A DNA stretch of 64,000 nt. Source: Cryptomeria japonica (Eukaryota > Streptophyta > Pinopsida > Cupressales > Cupressaceae). The notes beneath the pieces were generated by a model. The model did no database searches and was not told the DNA's origin. It saw only the letters and a list, made by a program, of their open reading frames with translations. The stretch is taken from NCBI RefSeq assembly GCF_030272615.1, contig NC_081406.1, forward strand, positions 482,019,900 through 482,083,899, written 5' to 3'. The translations under genes and the position numbers were made by a program. This document shows, piece by piece, positions 38,819 to 50,989 of this stretch (the stretch's first letter is position 1; each line of letters starts with the position of its first letter).

Positions 38819-40140
38819 AATTAATGTGTGAGCAACGCGTTGGTTGAAAGAATAGTTGATGTCTAGGAGATACCAGTTCCGAACTTGATTGATCATGAAC
38901 TAGATGAAGAGCGAGGTATTCAGTTTGTTTTGAAGCGATGAATTCAAATGAGTAATAATGAAATGTATGGATCTATATAAGATGCTTATGTATGTAGCTA
39001 ACATCTCAATACACAAGTACTCAATCGAAGAAACGATGATGAAAAAGAGACCACTTAGTTGAGAAATGACGATTGCTTCAAATTCTCATGCAAAAGATAA
39101 AGAGATCATTGTTATCATGCCGAAATCACTTGAAATGCATAAAATTTAGAATGAATGCAACCTAAACCTAGTCATTGGATTTGGTATGCTTAATTTTGAT
39201 CACTGAGCGTTTTACAAATAGAGTAGGAAAAATAGAGTTCCTTCCTTTTTATATGCAATATTAATTATCTTTTCTGCAATGATGTTTTTTTCGTTCATAT
39301 CCTTGGATAGATTACGCATGATTATGGATTCCATATGAAAGAAAGTTCCTCAAATAAACAAATAAAGGACTCCAACCTCCCTATAGCATACAAATAAGTG
39401 GAGTCAAGGTATGTGTGGTGATTTCACCTTGATGTGAAGGCACTTATCTTAGACACCCACCTGATTAGATGTTTCCAGATCATCGGATTCATTCTTACAA
39501 GTAGAAAACCAAGAAACGTATTATGCCTCCAATCCTTGCTCCTCTTATCAAGATAGACTTCCTTGAGTTACTCAGAGGGAATAATAAGCGAAAGCCAATG
39601 TAAAAGACAACACATAAAGAAAATTTCATGCATATCTCAAATAGTTTAGTGGTTGTGTTCAGTTGTCTTGTTTTGCTTGTTTACTCAGTGATAAAACTCT
39701 TCCGTAGTTTGGAGATAGGTGACTGACTCAGAGTGGATGACTGGGTACCACTGACAGAAAGATGACTTGGTTGATACTACCTAGGACATGTAAATTGCTC
39801 AATCGATTACCCTAAGACTAGGACATTGATCAGTTTCAAGCCATGATGGTTCCAAAAGAACCAAGATGTCACGAAAGAAACTAAAATATATGTAGAAGCG
39901 AAAGAAAAGATGTAGGAAAGCAGGAATGAAAATGGGAAATGCCAACATTGTGTTGATAGATGGAGCGCTTGAGTACAAGATGTGCCTATTTACTAGGTTT
40001 TCACTTGCTTGGCAAAGATTCATTTTCTTTTCTTTTTCTTTCAGGACTTTTATGATTTGTAGGATTTTTCAGGACATTTTAGGATTTTTAGGATTTTTTT
40101 CAGGACATTTTAGCTATACAGGTTGTTGGAGTAGAGAATA
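38819..40140 (-). other. Tat-2 spacer between pol and 3' LTR
   Basis: About 1.3 kb with no coding region I can support. The ORFs at 39799-40144 are short and lack motifs. Around 40040-40110 there is a TTTTAGGA / TTTCAGGACATTTT short repeat. Some Tat relatives carry an extra ORF here, but none is visible. Confidence 0.6.
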
Positions 40141-41560
40141 CTAAGTGAATAATTTCTTCAAGTGAATGGTGTTGATCGGTTCATGGAGTTGTTCTCCTTT
40201 CGATGTTGAGAGTTGATAGGCACCTAAGCCAAAGACTGCAGTAATGATGTAGGGACCCAACCAATTGGGTTCAAACTTCCCTTTGTTGTCTCGAAACTAT
40301 TGATTTTTTAGGATTTTCTCTCAAAACAAGGTCACCAACTTGAAATTCTTGTTCTCAAACTTTTTTGTTATAACCTCTAGACAATCTCTTTTGATATGCT
40401 CTCATATGATCAAACACCACTTGTCGACGTTCATCTAGCAACTTGAGTTCTTGCAATCTAGATATTTTGTATTCTTCATCAATAACAAGACCTTGCAAAG
40501 AAACTCTCAAGGATGGTATTTCCACCTTAATAGGTAAGACTTCTTCGGACCCATACACCAAATAAAAAGGTGTAGCCCCAACAAGTGTTCTGATACTTGT
40601 TCCATAAGCCCATAGTGCAAGATTGAGTTGCAGATGCCAATCCTTTCCAGATTTATTTATTATTCTGTGTAAGATAGTTAACAAATTCTTGTTAGATGCT
40701 TCAACTTGTCCATTACCTTGAGGGTAGTATATGGATGACCAGTGCTATTTTATTTTGATTTTTTCACAAAGTTCATCTTGATTTTTGTATTTGAACTACC
40801 CTCCATTGTCAGTCACAATAGAAGAAGGTATCCCATACCTGTAGATGATATAGTTAAGAATGAACAGAGCTACTTGTTTACCGATTTCTTTGATGAGTGG
40901 AACTGCTTCTACCCACTTAGTGAAGTACCCAGTGGTAGTTATAATAAACGTGTGGCTGTTAGATGATGCGGGATATATTTGGCCAATGAGATCAAATGCC
41001 CATTGTTGAAAAGGCCAATGTGTAATGAAGGGTATGAGATCCCTTGCTAGAGCATGCATGAGTTTCCCATGTAGCTAACACTTCTCACAAGTTTTAGCAA
41101 ATTTTATAGCATCTTTCTCCATGTTTGTCTAGTAGTAGCCAACCCTTAGTAGTTTCTGTGCTAAAGCTAGACTGTTTGAATGGGATCCACAAATACCTTC
41201 ATGGACATCGGATAATGCACATTAGGACTCTTCAGTTTATAGACACCTAAGCAAAGTACTATCTAAACCTTACCTAAATAGATCATTAGCGATGATGACA
41301 TACCATGAAGCATTTTAGATTAGGTTCCTTTTCTCATTAGGGTAAGATTAGAAGGGATAACTTGGTCACGTAGGTAAGAGTAAATGTGGGTGTAGCGAGA
41401 TGAGTCATGTCCAATAATAGAACAAACCATCTAGGACTTAGGAGAATCATAGGTAGGATAATTTAACTCTTCCACCAGGAATTCAAAGCAAAAATTGGAT
41501 TCCTGTAGCTGTGGTATAGATGCCAAGGTGGCCATAGCATCTACTGCTCTATTTACTGAT
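40140..41560 (-). pseudogene. Tat-2 integrase
   Basis: The catalytic core is clear in 40796-41059: FQQWAFDLIGQIYPASSNSH holds the first catalytic Asp, and YRYGIPSSIVTDNGG the second. The third catalytic residue is expected in the following NGQVEASNK stretch (GNGQVEASNKNLLTILHRI, near 40690). 40355-40684 gives the rest of the core (DWHLQLNLALWAYGTSIRT, LVYGSEEVLPIKVEIPSLRV) and a C-terminal region (DHMRAYQKRLSRGYNKKV, then FQVGDLVLR). The N-terminal zinc domain around 41060-41200 is badly worn. Stops interrupt at about 40795 and 40354. Confidence 0.88.
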
Positions 41561-42430
41561 ATGGGAATCTGCTGAAATGATACAAACATAAAGTTTTCTT
41601 GAGATCATCCACCATTCTCTTATAAGGCATCAGTTTCTCATGTCTAGTCTGATATATATCATTGATTTGGTTGATAATCAGTTGGGAGTCTCCATAGATG
41701 TGTAATTTAACAACCTTCCATTTGATGGCCATCTTGATCCCATTTACCAAAGCTTCATATTCTGCAATGTTGTTTGTGCAAGGGAAGATAATCTTGTAAG
41801 CTTTTGGGATTGAATATTTTTGAGGAGTAATAAAAAGTATTCTGACACTAGAACCATGTTGAGTGAAAGACCCATCAAAGAACATCTTCCATGATTGCTG
41901 AGTAAGTTGCATGATGTATTCATTCGGAAATTCTATGTGCAAAGGTTGACTGTCTTCAAGTGGAGCATCAGCAAGTTGATTTGCAATGACCTGTCCTTTG
42001 ATGGATTTGTGTTCTACATATTCAATATCAAATTTTGTAAGAACCATGACCCATTTAGCCAATCTTCCTATAAGTGTTTCTTTGCTGAGAAGATATTTGA
42101 GTAGATCAATCTTAGCCACTAGCTTAATATAATGTGCTAACATGTAGTGTCTTAATTTCTGTGATGCAAAGACTAATGCGAAACAAGCTTTTTCTATGAT
42201 AGTATAGTTCATTTCATAGGACACCAAGGTCCTGCTAATATAATATATAACTCTTTCCTTTTTATTTTCATCATGTTGTGCCAGAAGTGCCCCCAGTGAT
42301 GTATCTATAGCTGATATGTATAGAATCAATGGTCTACCTTGAGTTAGTGGTATCAATATGGGTGGTTTGAAAGATATTCCTTGATTTGTTTTAGATGTTG
42401 TTCACAATCTTCATCCTAGTTGTATATGAC
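41553..42430 (-). pseudogene. Tat-2 RNase H and archaeal-type RNase H
   Basis: A 267-codon open stretch (41553-42356) covers two RNase H regions. The first reads LILYISAIDTSLGALLAQHD, IYYISRTLVSYEMNYTIIEK, ALVFASQKLRHYMLAHYIKL, the connection RNase H typical of Ty3/gypsy. The second begins WKMFFDGSFTQHGSSVRILF, then NNIAEYEALVNGIKMAI and LHIYGDSQLIINQI, with the catalytic D, E and D residues in place. This is the archaeal-type RNase H described for plant Tat elements. It is the longest undamaged coding block of the element. Confidence 0.9.
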
Positions 42431-43464
42431 TCATTTTCATAATATCTTTGTGAATGGTTGAGCTTTATTTGCTAGCTAGGAAATAAAATGCCTTATCAAT
42501 TGGATACATCCTTGTAAACTTCTCATTTGACTGATATTCTTGGGTGGAGGCATTTCCATTATGGCTTGGACCTTCTCAAGATCAACCTCAATTCCTTTCT
42601 TTGAAATAATGTAACCAAGCAATTTCCCTGATGTCACTCCAAATGCACACTTTTTAGGATTTAGTTGGAGCTTGAATCTTTCCATTCTATCCAATATGAG
42701 GATCAGTTCTTGGATATGTGTGGATCTCTTCATGTTTTTACTAGGGTGTCATCAACATAATCTTCCATGTTTTTGTGCATCATATCATGGAAGATAGTGG
42801 TTACTGCTCTTTGGTAAGTCACTCTTGCATTCTTTAGTCCAAATGTCATGACGTTCCAATAGAAGGTTCCCCATGCACATCTGAAGGCTATCTTTTCTTG
42901 ATCCTCAAGAGCTATCTTGATCTAATTATAACTAGAGAATCCATCCATTAATGAGTACATCTCATATCCAGCAGTCATATCCACTATCATATCAAAGTTG
43001 GGAAATGGAAAATAGTCTTTCAAACATGCTTTGTTGAGATCCCTGAAGTCTGTGTAAACCCTAATAGATTTGTCTACCTTTGATATAGGTAATATGTTTG
43101 ATATCCACTCTGCATAGTCTATAGCTCTGATAAATCCAAATTTTAGCAATTTTTTGAGTTCATCTTTGACTAGTAGTACCACATGAGGATGCATCTTACA
43201 GAGTTTTTGCTTGACTGGTTTAACTCTTGTTGTAATAGAGAGATGATGCATGATGAGTCCAGGATCTAGGCCTGGCATATTGGAGTATGTCCATGCAAAG
43301 TTGATCTTCTTTTCTGAAAAGAGGTTGCTGAAATATTTTAACTCTTCTTTGGATAGTGATTGAGCTAAATGGATGATATGTGGTGTCTCTTGACTTCCAA
43401 TATTTACCGGTTGAGTTAGTTCAATCAATATTGAAGCCCTTTCTTGGAAGTGACTTGGCAACAT
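42430..43464 (-). pseudogene. Tat-2 reverse transcriptase
   Basis: Open from 43464 to 42922: FAWTYSNMPGLDPGLIMHHL, VKPVKQKLCKMHPHVVLLVK, RVYTDFRDLNKACLKDYFPF, YEMYSLMDGFSSYN (Asp of the first catalytic motif). After a stop the frame goes on with FRCAWGTFYWNVMTFGLKNA and MEDYVDDTLV; YVDD is encoded by the complement of 42748-42759. Then ELILILDRMERFKLQLNPKK and CAFGVTSGKLLGYIISKKGI (42476-42733). Catalytic residues are kept, but at least three stops interrupt the frame. Confidence 0.9.
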
Positions 43465-45400
43465 ATCAAGTATCTCACTCTCAGGTGCCTCAGAGAGGTT
43501 TTCACCCTTAGGTACATCCTTTATTTTTACTTTTCTTTATTCTAACACTGCCACAGTGTGGTTTTTGCCATCATAACTTTTATTTTTCTTTTTTTGATTT
43601 TTGCAACTAAGATAATTGATGTTTGTTTCAATCATGTTCTCAATTTTCTCACTAGTGGAAGAGTCCATTGGTTTAACTGCATTAAGATAGAAGGTTAATG
43701 TGTAGTCATTGGCAAAGATAAGTAAATTCACAGGTTGGTCTTGGAGAGTACACTCAATTAGTTCAGGATGTACCAAGGATAAAGTTTGAATAGGTTCAAG
43801 GGAGTTCACAGTATTATCATCATAACTTTGGACCAACAAGTCAAATTCCAGAAGACTACCTTGCATAAGTGTCTTGAGACTAGGAAGAGTTACAACATGA
43901 TCATCAAAGTGCACACTAATATTTAGTTGACCTAATCCAACAAACCTACTCCTAGAACCGTTCTCTACTCCAGATTGGACTACATATCATGGTTCGATAG
44001 TAACAGGGTCAGCAGACAAAATCTCAACATTCATGATAGAGTAGTCATAGTTTGATGTTGAATAGGTATTGTCATAAGTAGAGCTTTTGTCAGAGTTATC
44101 AGAGTCATAAGATGAAGTTTCTGACTCTTCTTCAAGTGATTTAGTAAAAGTATGTATAGTATCAATACTTACATCTTTGATGCTGCAAAATCCTTCATGA
44201 TTTGGTTCATTGATCACTTGTATTTGATATACCTATGGACATAACCTTGATGGTTTTGTTAGTCTTTGTCGTCTTTTCCATTCATCTTCCTCTGGACTGA
44301 TGACTAGTCCTACTTCTGTAGCTTCTAATTCTTCTTTTGTAGTTCCATACCTGGTTTGTTCTATCTCATTAGAGGGAGAATTTTCTTGTGCTCTTCCTTC
44401 TTTCAGTTGTTGTTCATAGTCTTCTTGTCTTTTTAGTCCGATTTCCTATATTTCCTTTTGCAACTTTAAGCGGATTTCCTCTTGTGCTTTATCTAAGATA
44501 TCACTAGATTCTTTGGGATTTTGTGTAGTAGATGTATCTGAGAGATGATCTGAACCCCATTCATACTCATTCGAGTCAGTTTTTGAATCATCTATTTGTT
44601 GTCTACCTATATATACGACCAGAATGTTTAGTGGTGCAAACAAGTCTCTAAATCCTTTGATTTCTTCTCTCATATCTTTTGGGATTTCTACTCCTTGTAG
44701 TGTTATTGCTAATACAATTGGAACTTGAATACTAGTTTCTTCTTCTCTCTTGATTACCAATTCTTCTTGTTCATTTTCATACTCTTCCTGAGTTTGCTGA
44801 GTATTGATTTCCTATGATGTTGAAGGTAGTATATTTTTCCTCCACTTAATATGTTTCTGATCTAATGATTTTCTTGGATTGTATCTGAGTCCAGCTTTAT
44901 CATTTGTAAACTTAGTTTGTATTTGAATAGGTTCAACAATACCTTCTTGACATTTTCATAGAGGACTGATACCTGAATATCCAATGCGTTGAATCATCTT
45001 ATAGCCTAGACCATATTGTGTCAGGGAAATTTCACAATGTCGTATTTCTTTGTTTGCACTATCTTCTTTGAAAAGTCATTTGAGAACAACAACCTCTTCT
45101 ATTTCATCTGCAAGGGAAGTAGAGGACCGTATAAAGAGACTATTATAAATGACATTTGGAGTTGAAGTATGTGGCTTCATAACCTCTGATGGTTTTCCCG
45201 ACTATCTTGGCGATGGAGGAAGAGACATTAGTGAAAGTGCAGATTCTATTTTGTATCCATCCATGCCAGTATTTGTGATTTTCAATTTCTTTTCTAAATC
45301 TTTCATCAAAGTTTTTGAACTTTTAGTTGTAGAGGAGGCTCTATTATGAGGAACAAAAGCATCAGTACTCTGTGTTAATGCATTACATGTATAGCTTGTA
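43465..45400 (-). pseudogene. Tat-2 linker between protease and RT
   Basis: About 640 codons of low-conservation, acidic sequence. Blocks: VIKREEETSIQVPIVLAITL and SDSNEYEWGSD-like acidic repeats (44446-44760), a Ser/Asp/Tyr-rich segment SSYDSDNSDKSSTYDNTYST (43987-44217), and SLVHPELIECTLQDQPVNLL (43537-43914), whose HPELI word is shared with Tat-1. No enzymatic motif. Such long linkers are usual in this lineage. Confidence 0.6.
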
Positions 45401-45868
45401 TCGGCAAGAATACTGACTTCAACTCCGTTATAAGGAAATTTCAAGCACTGATGATATGTAGATTGTACTGCTTTCATTTCATGAATCCATGGCCTACCCA
45501 GTAAGATGTTGTATGAAAGAGGCAGGTTGAGTACCTGAAAGATAACATCTCTTTCCATAGGCCCTACCCTGATTGGTAATAGTACCAAACCTTTGGAGGT
45601 TCTTTCTTCTTCATCATAAGCTTTGATTGTTATTTTCTTTGTTGGATCAATGATATTTTTCAGAAAATCCCAGCCGTGTCAATAGATTGTAGGTACAAAT
45701 ATTCAACCCAGTACCTCCATCTATCAAAACACATTTAACTCAGTGTTTATGGATCATAGCTTCAATGTGTAATAGCTGGTTATGCAAGTGATTCAGTGAA
45801 TTGTCATCTTCTTCAAAGAAAGTGAGGTAATGAGGCAAAGTCAAGTGACCCACCATAGATTGAAACTA
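45400..45868 (-). pseudogene. Tat-2 aspartic protease
   Basis: The active-site block VLIDGGTGLNICTYNLLTRL is encoded by the complement of about 45680-45740, with DGG in the place of DTG. The C-terminal flap and second conserved block read VLNLPLSYNILLGRPWIHEM, then KAVQSTYHQCLKFPYNGVEV (45202-45588). The DGG form is shared with Tat-1. Whether it is active is not known from sequence. A stop lies between the two blocks. Confidence 0.75.
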
Positions 45869-47932
45869 ATCTGCATCTAAATCTTTAGGGACATTAGTAG
45901 TGAGTAAAGCTTTGTCTAGGATGTCTCTATGAGCAGAAGAGATCTTAAGCATTTTAAAAATGGAGATTTGAGCGTTAGTTCTTTTCAATTGTTCGATGAT
46001 GCTATAACTAAGAGAGGATGATGTAGCCAACTGCTTAGCTTTAGTTGTGATTGTATCTGGTTGTCTGTTTGGTAGGTTTGATGTTGTCTGAGCAGAAGTT
46101 GAGGAACTAGCTCCTTGGAGAGTAACCTTCTTTTGAGTGTGGGTCACAACATTTGTAGTTTGTTCTTGATTTTGTTTATCTTTGATTATGATCACATTTC
46201 AATGTTCAGGTTGGGAAGATTCAATCATGTTGATCACGTTGTCATTGTTAGTGTAGGTGTAATTGACTTTGGCACCTCCCTTTGATTTTGAGGAATCACC
46301 TTGTTCATAAGTAGGTAAGGGATCATTAAAATTTTTGTGATCAACATTAGTTGTGTAATTTCCAACAGCAATTTTGCCAGCATTGATGAGGTCTTGAATC
46401 TCATGTTTGCGCTTCATGTAGTTGTTTTCTGTATGACCCTTGTTTCGATGGTATTCATAGTATTTGTATTCCCTCCACCATTTGGGTTTAACTTCTGGAT
46501 CATATGGTCTAGAATTGTTTGGCAATGTTATCAGGTCACTTGCAAATAAAGTTTTAAAAGATGATTCATATGATTCTTCCAGAGGAGTGAAGTCGCATTT
46601 AGGTTTTGAAAGCCAAGGTTTCTCTTTAAACCATTCTTTTTATTTTTTTGGAGGATTTTCTGCTGCAGTTTCAACTTCTTTGAGTGCTTGTGTGCCACTA
46701 GCCAGATTAAAGATTGTGGATTTTGATTTTTCTTTAATAGTATCTACCACTCCATCATTAACAATGTTTCTATTGTTATCTTTATCGTGTTTCCAGTATT
46801 TGTTCTTTTCTTTAGAACTAGAACCTTGTTGTGTTGCTTTCCAAAGTGATATATCTCCTTTCTTTATAAGCACATCTTCCATTCTGAGGGCACTATCTAC
46901 CAATTTGTTGAATTAAGGGTACACTTGCATTTGGATATTGTATTTCAATTCAGGGATCAGATTATTGATGAATATATCTATCTTCTTAGAATCTAGAATA
47001 GGCTGCGAATATCTAGAGAACATCTTTCTCCAACGTTGAAGAAAAGTGAGAAAGGACTCTCCTGTTTTCTATTTGGTATTGCAAAGCTCGATCATAGTGA
47101 CCGGATGATGAATGTTATAGGAGTATTGTTGTAGAAATAATTCAATTAATTCCTCAAAAGTTTTGATTCCCATAGGTAGGCTTGAAAACCATTCTATAGC
47201 TTGTCCTCTTAAACTTTTCGAGAAAAGACGCATGAGATATGTTTGTTCATGTATGAACTCCGTACATAAAGCATAAAATTCTCTAACATGGTCTTGAGGA
47301 TCTGCATTTCCATCATATTTGTCAAACTTAGGAATCTCCACTCTTGAAGGAAATGGAGGCATGTAAAGGTTTTTTTCAAATGGAAACAGGCATATCGTGT
47401 CCAGAGAATATTGCTTTGATGATTTATCCTTGTTTTTCAGTTATGTGATTTCAGTCTGTAATGCTTGCAATTGTTTGTTTACCAGCACTAAAGGGGTCTC
47501 TTCTTCTTTAGTGATGAAAGTTTCAATATCATAATCAATAGAAAGTTTAGCGCCTTGCTTTGCTAGCTCTATAAAATGCTCTTCCTTTTCTCTAGACATG
47601 ATGATCTTCATCATCTTTCGCAAATGTTTATCGTTTAGACATTTATTTATAACTGTTTCTATAGGTTTAGAGACTTTAGAATTGCTTGATGAGGAATTAC
47701 TATTAGTAGCATGGGTATTGAGGTTGTCATAAGTGTCATGTTTAGCAACTTGTCTTTCTTGCCTTGCTCCAGACATGGTGGGAGATAAGGGTTGATAAAA
47801 AAGTGGTAGATTTGATGATGAAGGCTTATTAGAGACGGGTTCTTCTACAAAGAATGGATTGTCGTTTGATGAAAAGGATACTCCTTTACCTTTGCCAGTT
47901 TTCTTGCGAGAACTTATGGTTTGAATAAGCAT
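45866..47932 (-). pseudogene. Tat-2 gag
   Basis: Start ATG at 47932. The N-terminal matrix-like part is Ser/Asn-rich (47441-47932). The capsid-like retrotransposon-gag core follows (47069-47362: VEIPKFDKYDGNADPQDHVR, LFSKSLRGQAIEWFSSLPMG, FEELIELFLQQYSYNIHHPV), then RWRKMFSRYSQPIL. The zinc motif YYEYHRNKGHTENNYMKRKH lies at about 46400-46470; its first and last Cys are now Tyr. The tail 45866-46195 contains KKVTLQGASSSTSAQTTSNL, whose LQGAS word parallels the IQGAPL words in the Tat-1 gag tail. There are four or more in-frame stops. Confidence 0.88.
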
Positions 47933-47944
47933 TTATGATTGATA

Positions 47945-49993
47945 TGACCAAAAGCTGGATGTGATGTAGATGTCAAGATTGAATTGGAACTAGTTGTTCA
48001 TTTAACGTAGCGATTTGAGAGAAGTAACTAAGATTTAGTATGCTTTCAGGAAATATCTATCCCATTTAAGATGTGATCTAAGAAACTTAGGTTTGATAAG
48101 ATAAATAGTTGATTGAACTAGCTGAAACATGATCGACAAAATCGTGCAACACAATGACAGGGATACACTATCGAGATTCTTTATGCTTAGGATTATGATA
48201 GCTAGTTTTATGCTCGTTGTAGACTGATTTGGGAAAATTTGACTTTTTTGACTGACAAGATCAGGAATTCGTACGATAGAGTTTTCAAACCTAGACGATA
48301 GTTTAGTTGTTTCTAGATGATAAAGATAGTTTTTCGTATGAGTTGCTGCTTGATTTTGTATGACAATTGGGTAGACTCCAGACAATAATCTACTAAATAT
48401 AATGTATATTTGCACAAGATTGTAAAAGGCCAGACGATAATTATTTAGACTCGTACGACAGTTTTAGCAGAGCTAGATGACAAACTATTAAGATCAATGT
48501 AGACTCGTACGACAATAGGTATGTAGCAGAACAAAAATCCAGCAGACTCGTACGACAGAGGATTGGACAAAGATGCGATTCTGATAGACAAAGTTTCAAT
48601 GACTAACAAAGACTAGTTTTTGATGATTGACAGAGACTAGTTTTGGACACGGACAGAGTTTTGATCACTGAGTTTTGATGTTTTTGATTTGTTTTCTCCA
48701 GTTTCAGTATTTCAGTTTTAGTTTCAGGGATGAAAACACAGTAAACACGCAAGATGTATAATGGCTTCAATCACAACACGCTAACCCTATGGAAGTTGGC
48801 TTAGAGAAGAAAACCTTTGCTTGCTGACTTAGGTACACACCCAATAGCTAATCAGAATATGGTCATTGAGTCTCACGCAATGGATTATCAACACTGTATT
48901 AGCCAACTCCAAACGCTAATGGGGGGCACGATATGGCAAGTGTCTTGGGAGAGTTACTATCTCTCTTGCACAAATATTATCCCCCTTTCGAAGGTGAATC
49001 AGGTAGCTTCTATCTTATAGTTTTTAGTTAGGAATTTCATTCAAAATTACCCCTTGAGGTCACACAAGCATGATTAAGACCTGTAGCCCGACAAGGTACC
49101 AAAACAAGTTGTAGTCACGTAAACGTGATTGAGACCGTGAGGCCCTACAAAGTGCTCAATATGAGAGATCTCAAAGAGAAAACTAAAATATTCCCATCCT
49201 CTAAGAATTTAATCACGAGAGGCCTATTTATTATAATGAGTTGGAATGCTCAGGTCCAGCTACACTCACTTGGGTCATTCTCATAGGGTGATTACTTTTT
49301 CCCACTGTGATAGGCCCGCTAAAGGTACACAAATCTAAAAACTTAGAAAAAGCTTCGAGGGTCTAGATTTATGATTGTCTGTAAAAGACAAGAGCATACT
49401 CTCCTACCTCTCAAATTTTTCTTCAAGCATAAAAGACAGATTTGTTCTTTAACCAGATAGCAATTTAAGTGCCTAAAAAATGAATTTAAAGAATACACAA
49501 TGTTTGGTCAATTTTCTTTAGGCAACATGCAAAAACAACGCATCAGTAGTCATGTTGTTTTTTATTCTTTGATAGGCCTATGTTTGATTGATAAATTATT
49601 TGACAAGCGTTCTGCAGAAAATCAATTAGACTATAAAAATCTCAGGCAAATAGAAGGCAGACTAGGGTTAGCGTCAGCGTTAGTAAAATCCAAATTTCAC
49701 TCACAAAAAACCTTGAAAAAGTATATTGTTTTTTAAACGATAAAACAGAAATTCATTTGAAAAATTATACCGACCCGTACAAGTATTCTCAGAGACCCGA
49801 ACGATAAAACATAGAGTCAAATAATCAGAGTAGAAACTCGTACGAGTATTCTAGTAGAACTGCATGATAAAAGACAAGTCTTGATAGAATGTCGTATGAT
49901 GAAGGACATATACTCGTACAATATTTTGCGAAGGTTGTACGAATGAGACTTGAAAGATAAAAAAGTGATTTTGAGGCTAAAGGATTGAATTCT
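47945..49993 (-). other. Tat-2 long 5' leader with CGTACGA repeats
   Basis: A 2-kb non-coding leader between primer site and gag. The short word ACTCGTACGAC or a variant recurs at 48267-48279, 48448-48461, 48501-48514 and 48544-48557, and again, more worn, between 49770 and 49945. CGTACG is self-complementary. The region probably holds packaging and translation-control signals, but this is inference. Confidence 0.65.
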
Positions 49994-50013
49994 GAGCCCC
50001 ACGGTGGGCACCA
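49994..50013 (-). promoter_or_regulatory. Tat-2 primer-binding site, tRNA-Lys type
   Basis: The minus strand reads TGGTGCCCACCGTGGGGCTC, four bases after the LTR. The plant tRNA-Lys 3' end predicts TGGCGCCCACCGTGGGGCTC, so 19 of 20 positions fit, with one C-to-T change at a CpG. Confidence 0.8.
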
Positions 50014-50017
50014 AAAA

Positions 50018-50989
50018 TGTGTGTATGAAAAGTGGACCTGTATCTAGATCTGTATCTAAATACACAACACTTCAATTAAATCATTAGATGCATGGTTAGT
50101 AAATCAATAATCAATAATAAACCATCACAAAGTGACCTATTGCATTATAGTAGATGTGAGTTTAGTCTTGCTCTCAGATTTCATATGCAATACCAGTGAC
50201 TAGACAACATCTAAACAAAGGATTTAATCTATATGTATGAAATTGAGCTAAATGAATGCAAGATTTAAGCTAGATATGCAAGATTAATCTGACATGATTT
50301 AAGCAATATTAAACTACATGATTTAATAAGTATGCAATAACTAATATGTAATATCTCAATGCACAAATCTCAATGAACCTAGAGCAACAACAACAAGATA
50401 ACAATATATTGTCTAGGATCCTTGAATGAGAGATGAGAGCCTGAATTTATAGAAAATTCAAAAAGAAACCAACGACCGAGATCAAATGATGATGAGCGGT
50501 CAAGATTTTCCAAGAGGAAGCACAATCTAGGTGAATTGATGTGATTGGCTTCTTTTCTCAGTTTTAAAGGAAATTAAACCGAAATTAAGATAAAATTAGA
50601 AAAAACTGATTTATTCTCTATTTCATTCAATTTTGAGATTTAATTGTTTAAATTGCTTTCTTTGATATTTTTTAATTTTTAATTCTTTTTTCCCAATTAA
50701 TTCCTTTTTTGATGATTTAATGGCAAATTGATTTATTTAATTAAATATACTAGGATTTTTTAATAAAAATAAATAAGATAACTGTTTAAAAATGATTTAC
50801 TTGAAATGATCAATTAATTACATATTTATTTAATTGATTCAGAGTGATTAATTTGCCATGTGACATTAATGATTTGAGAAATTAATTGTGTGCTCAAGAT
50901 TAATTTTAATTGCCTTTGGTTATAACCTTGGTGATGTTGTCGAGACTAGGGGGCCTATGGTTTTAGATGACCATTTTTAGGGTATTACA
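50018..50989 (-). repeat. Tat-2 5' LTR
   Basis: 972 bp, minus-strand start TGTAATACCC at 50989 and end CATACACACA at 50018. Collinear with 37790-38804, differing by point changes and by small deletions near 50660-50690. Confidence 0.92.
50445..50454 (-). promoter_or_regulatory. Probable TATA box of the Tat-2 5' LTR
   Basis: The minus strand reads TTCTATAAATTCAGGCTCTC. The same box is at 38221-38230 in the other LTR. It lies about 540 bp from the LTR start and is followed by a CT-rich region as expected for an initiation site. Confidence 0.6.

Larger units (their letters stand above)
37790..50989 (-). mobile_element. Tat-2: full-length Ty3/gypsy Tat-type element
   Basis: A 13.2-kb minus-strand element inside the LARD 3' LTR, with duplications GTAGC (37785-37789) and GTAAC (50990-50994) differing by one transition. 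The empty site is seen near 22795. LTRs are 37790-38804 and 50018-50989. Order from right to left: LTR, tRNA-Lys-type primer site, 2-kb leader, gag, protease, long linker, RT, RNase H, second (archaeal-type) RNase H, integrase, 1.3-kb spacer, polypurine tract, LTR. The second RNase H is a known hallmark of the Tat lineage. All domains are recognisable, but each has stops. Confidence 0.92.

Noticed and set aside
48035-48415. A 126-codon ORF on the minus strand in the Tat-2 leader
   Set aside because: No motif, unusual composition, and it overlaps the repeat-bearing leader. No counterpart in Tat-1.
49994-50013. Sequence identical to most of a tRNA-Lys 3' end, as if a tRNA gene
   Set aside because: Only the 3' 20 nt are present, next to an LTR border. 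It is a primer-binding site and no cloverleaf can be formed.
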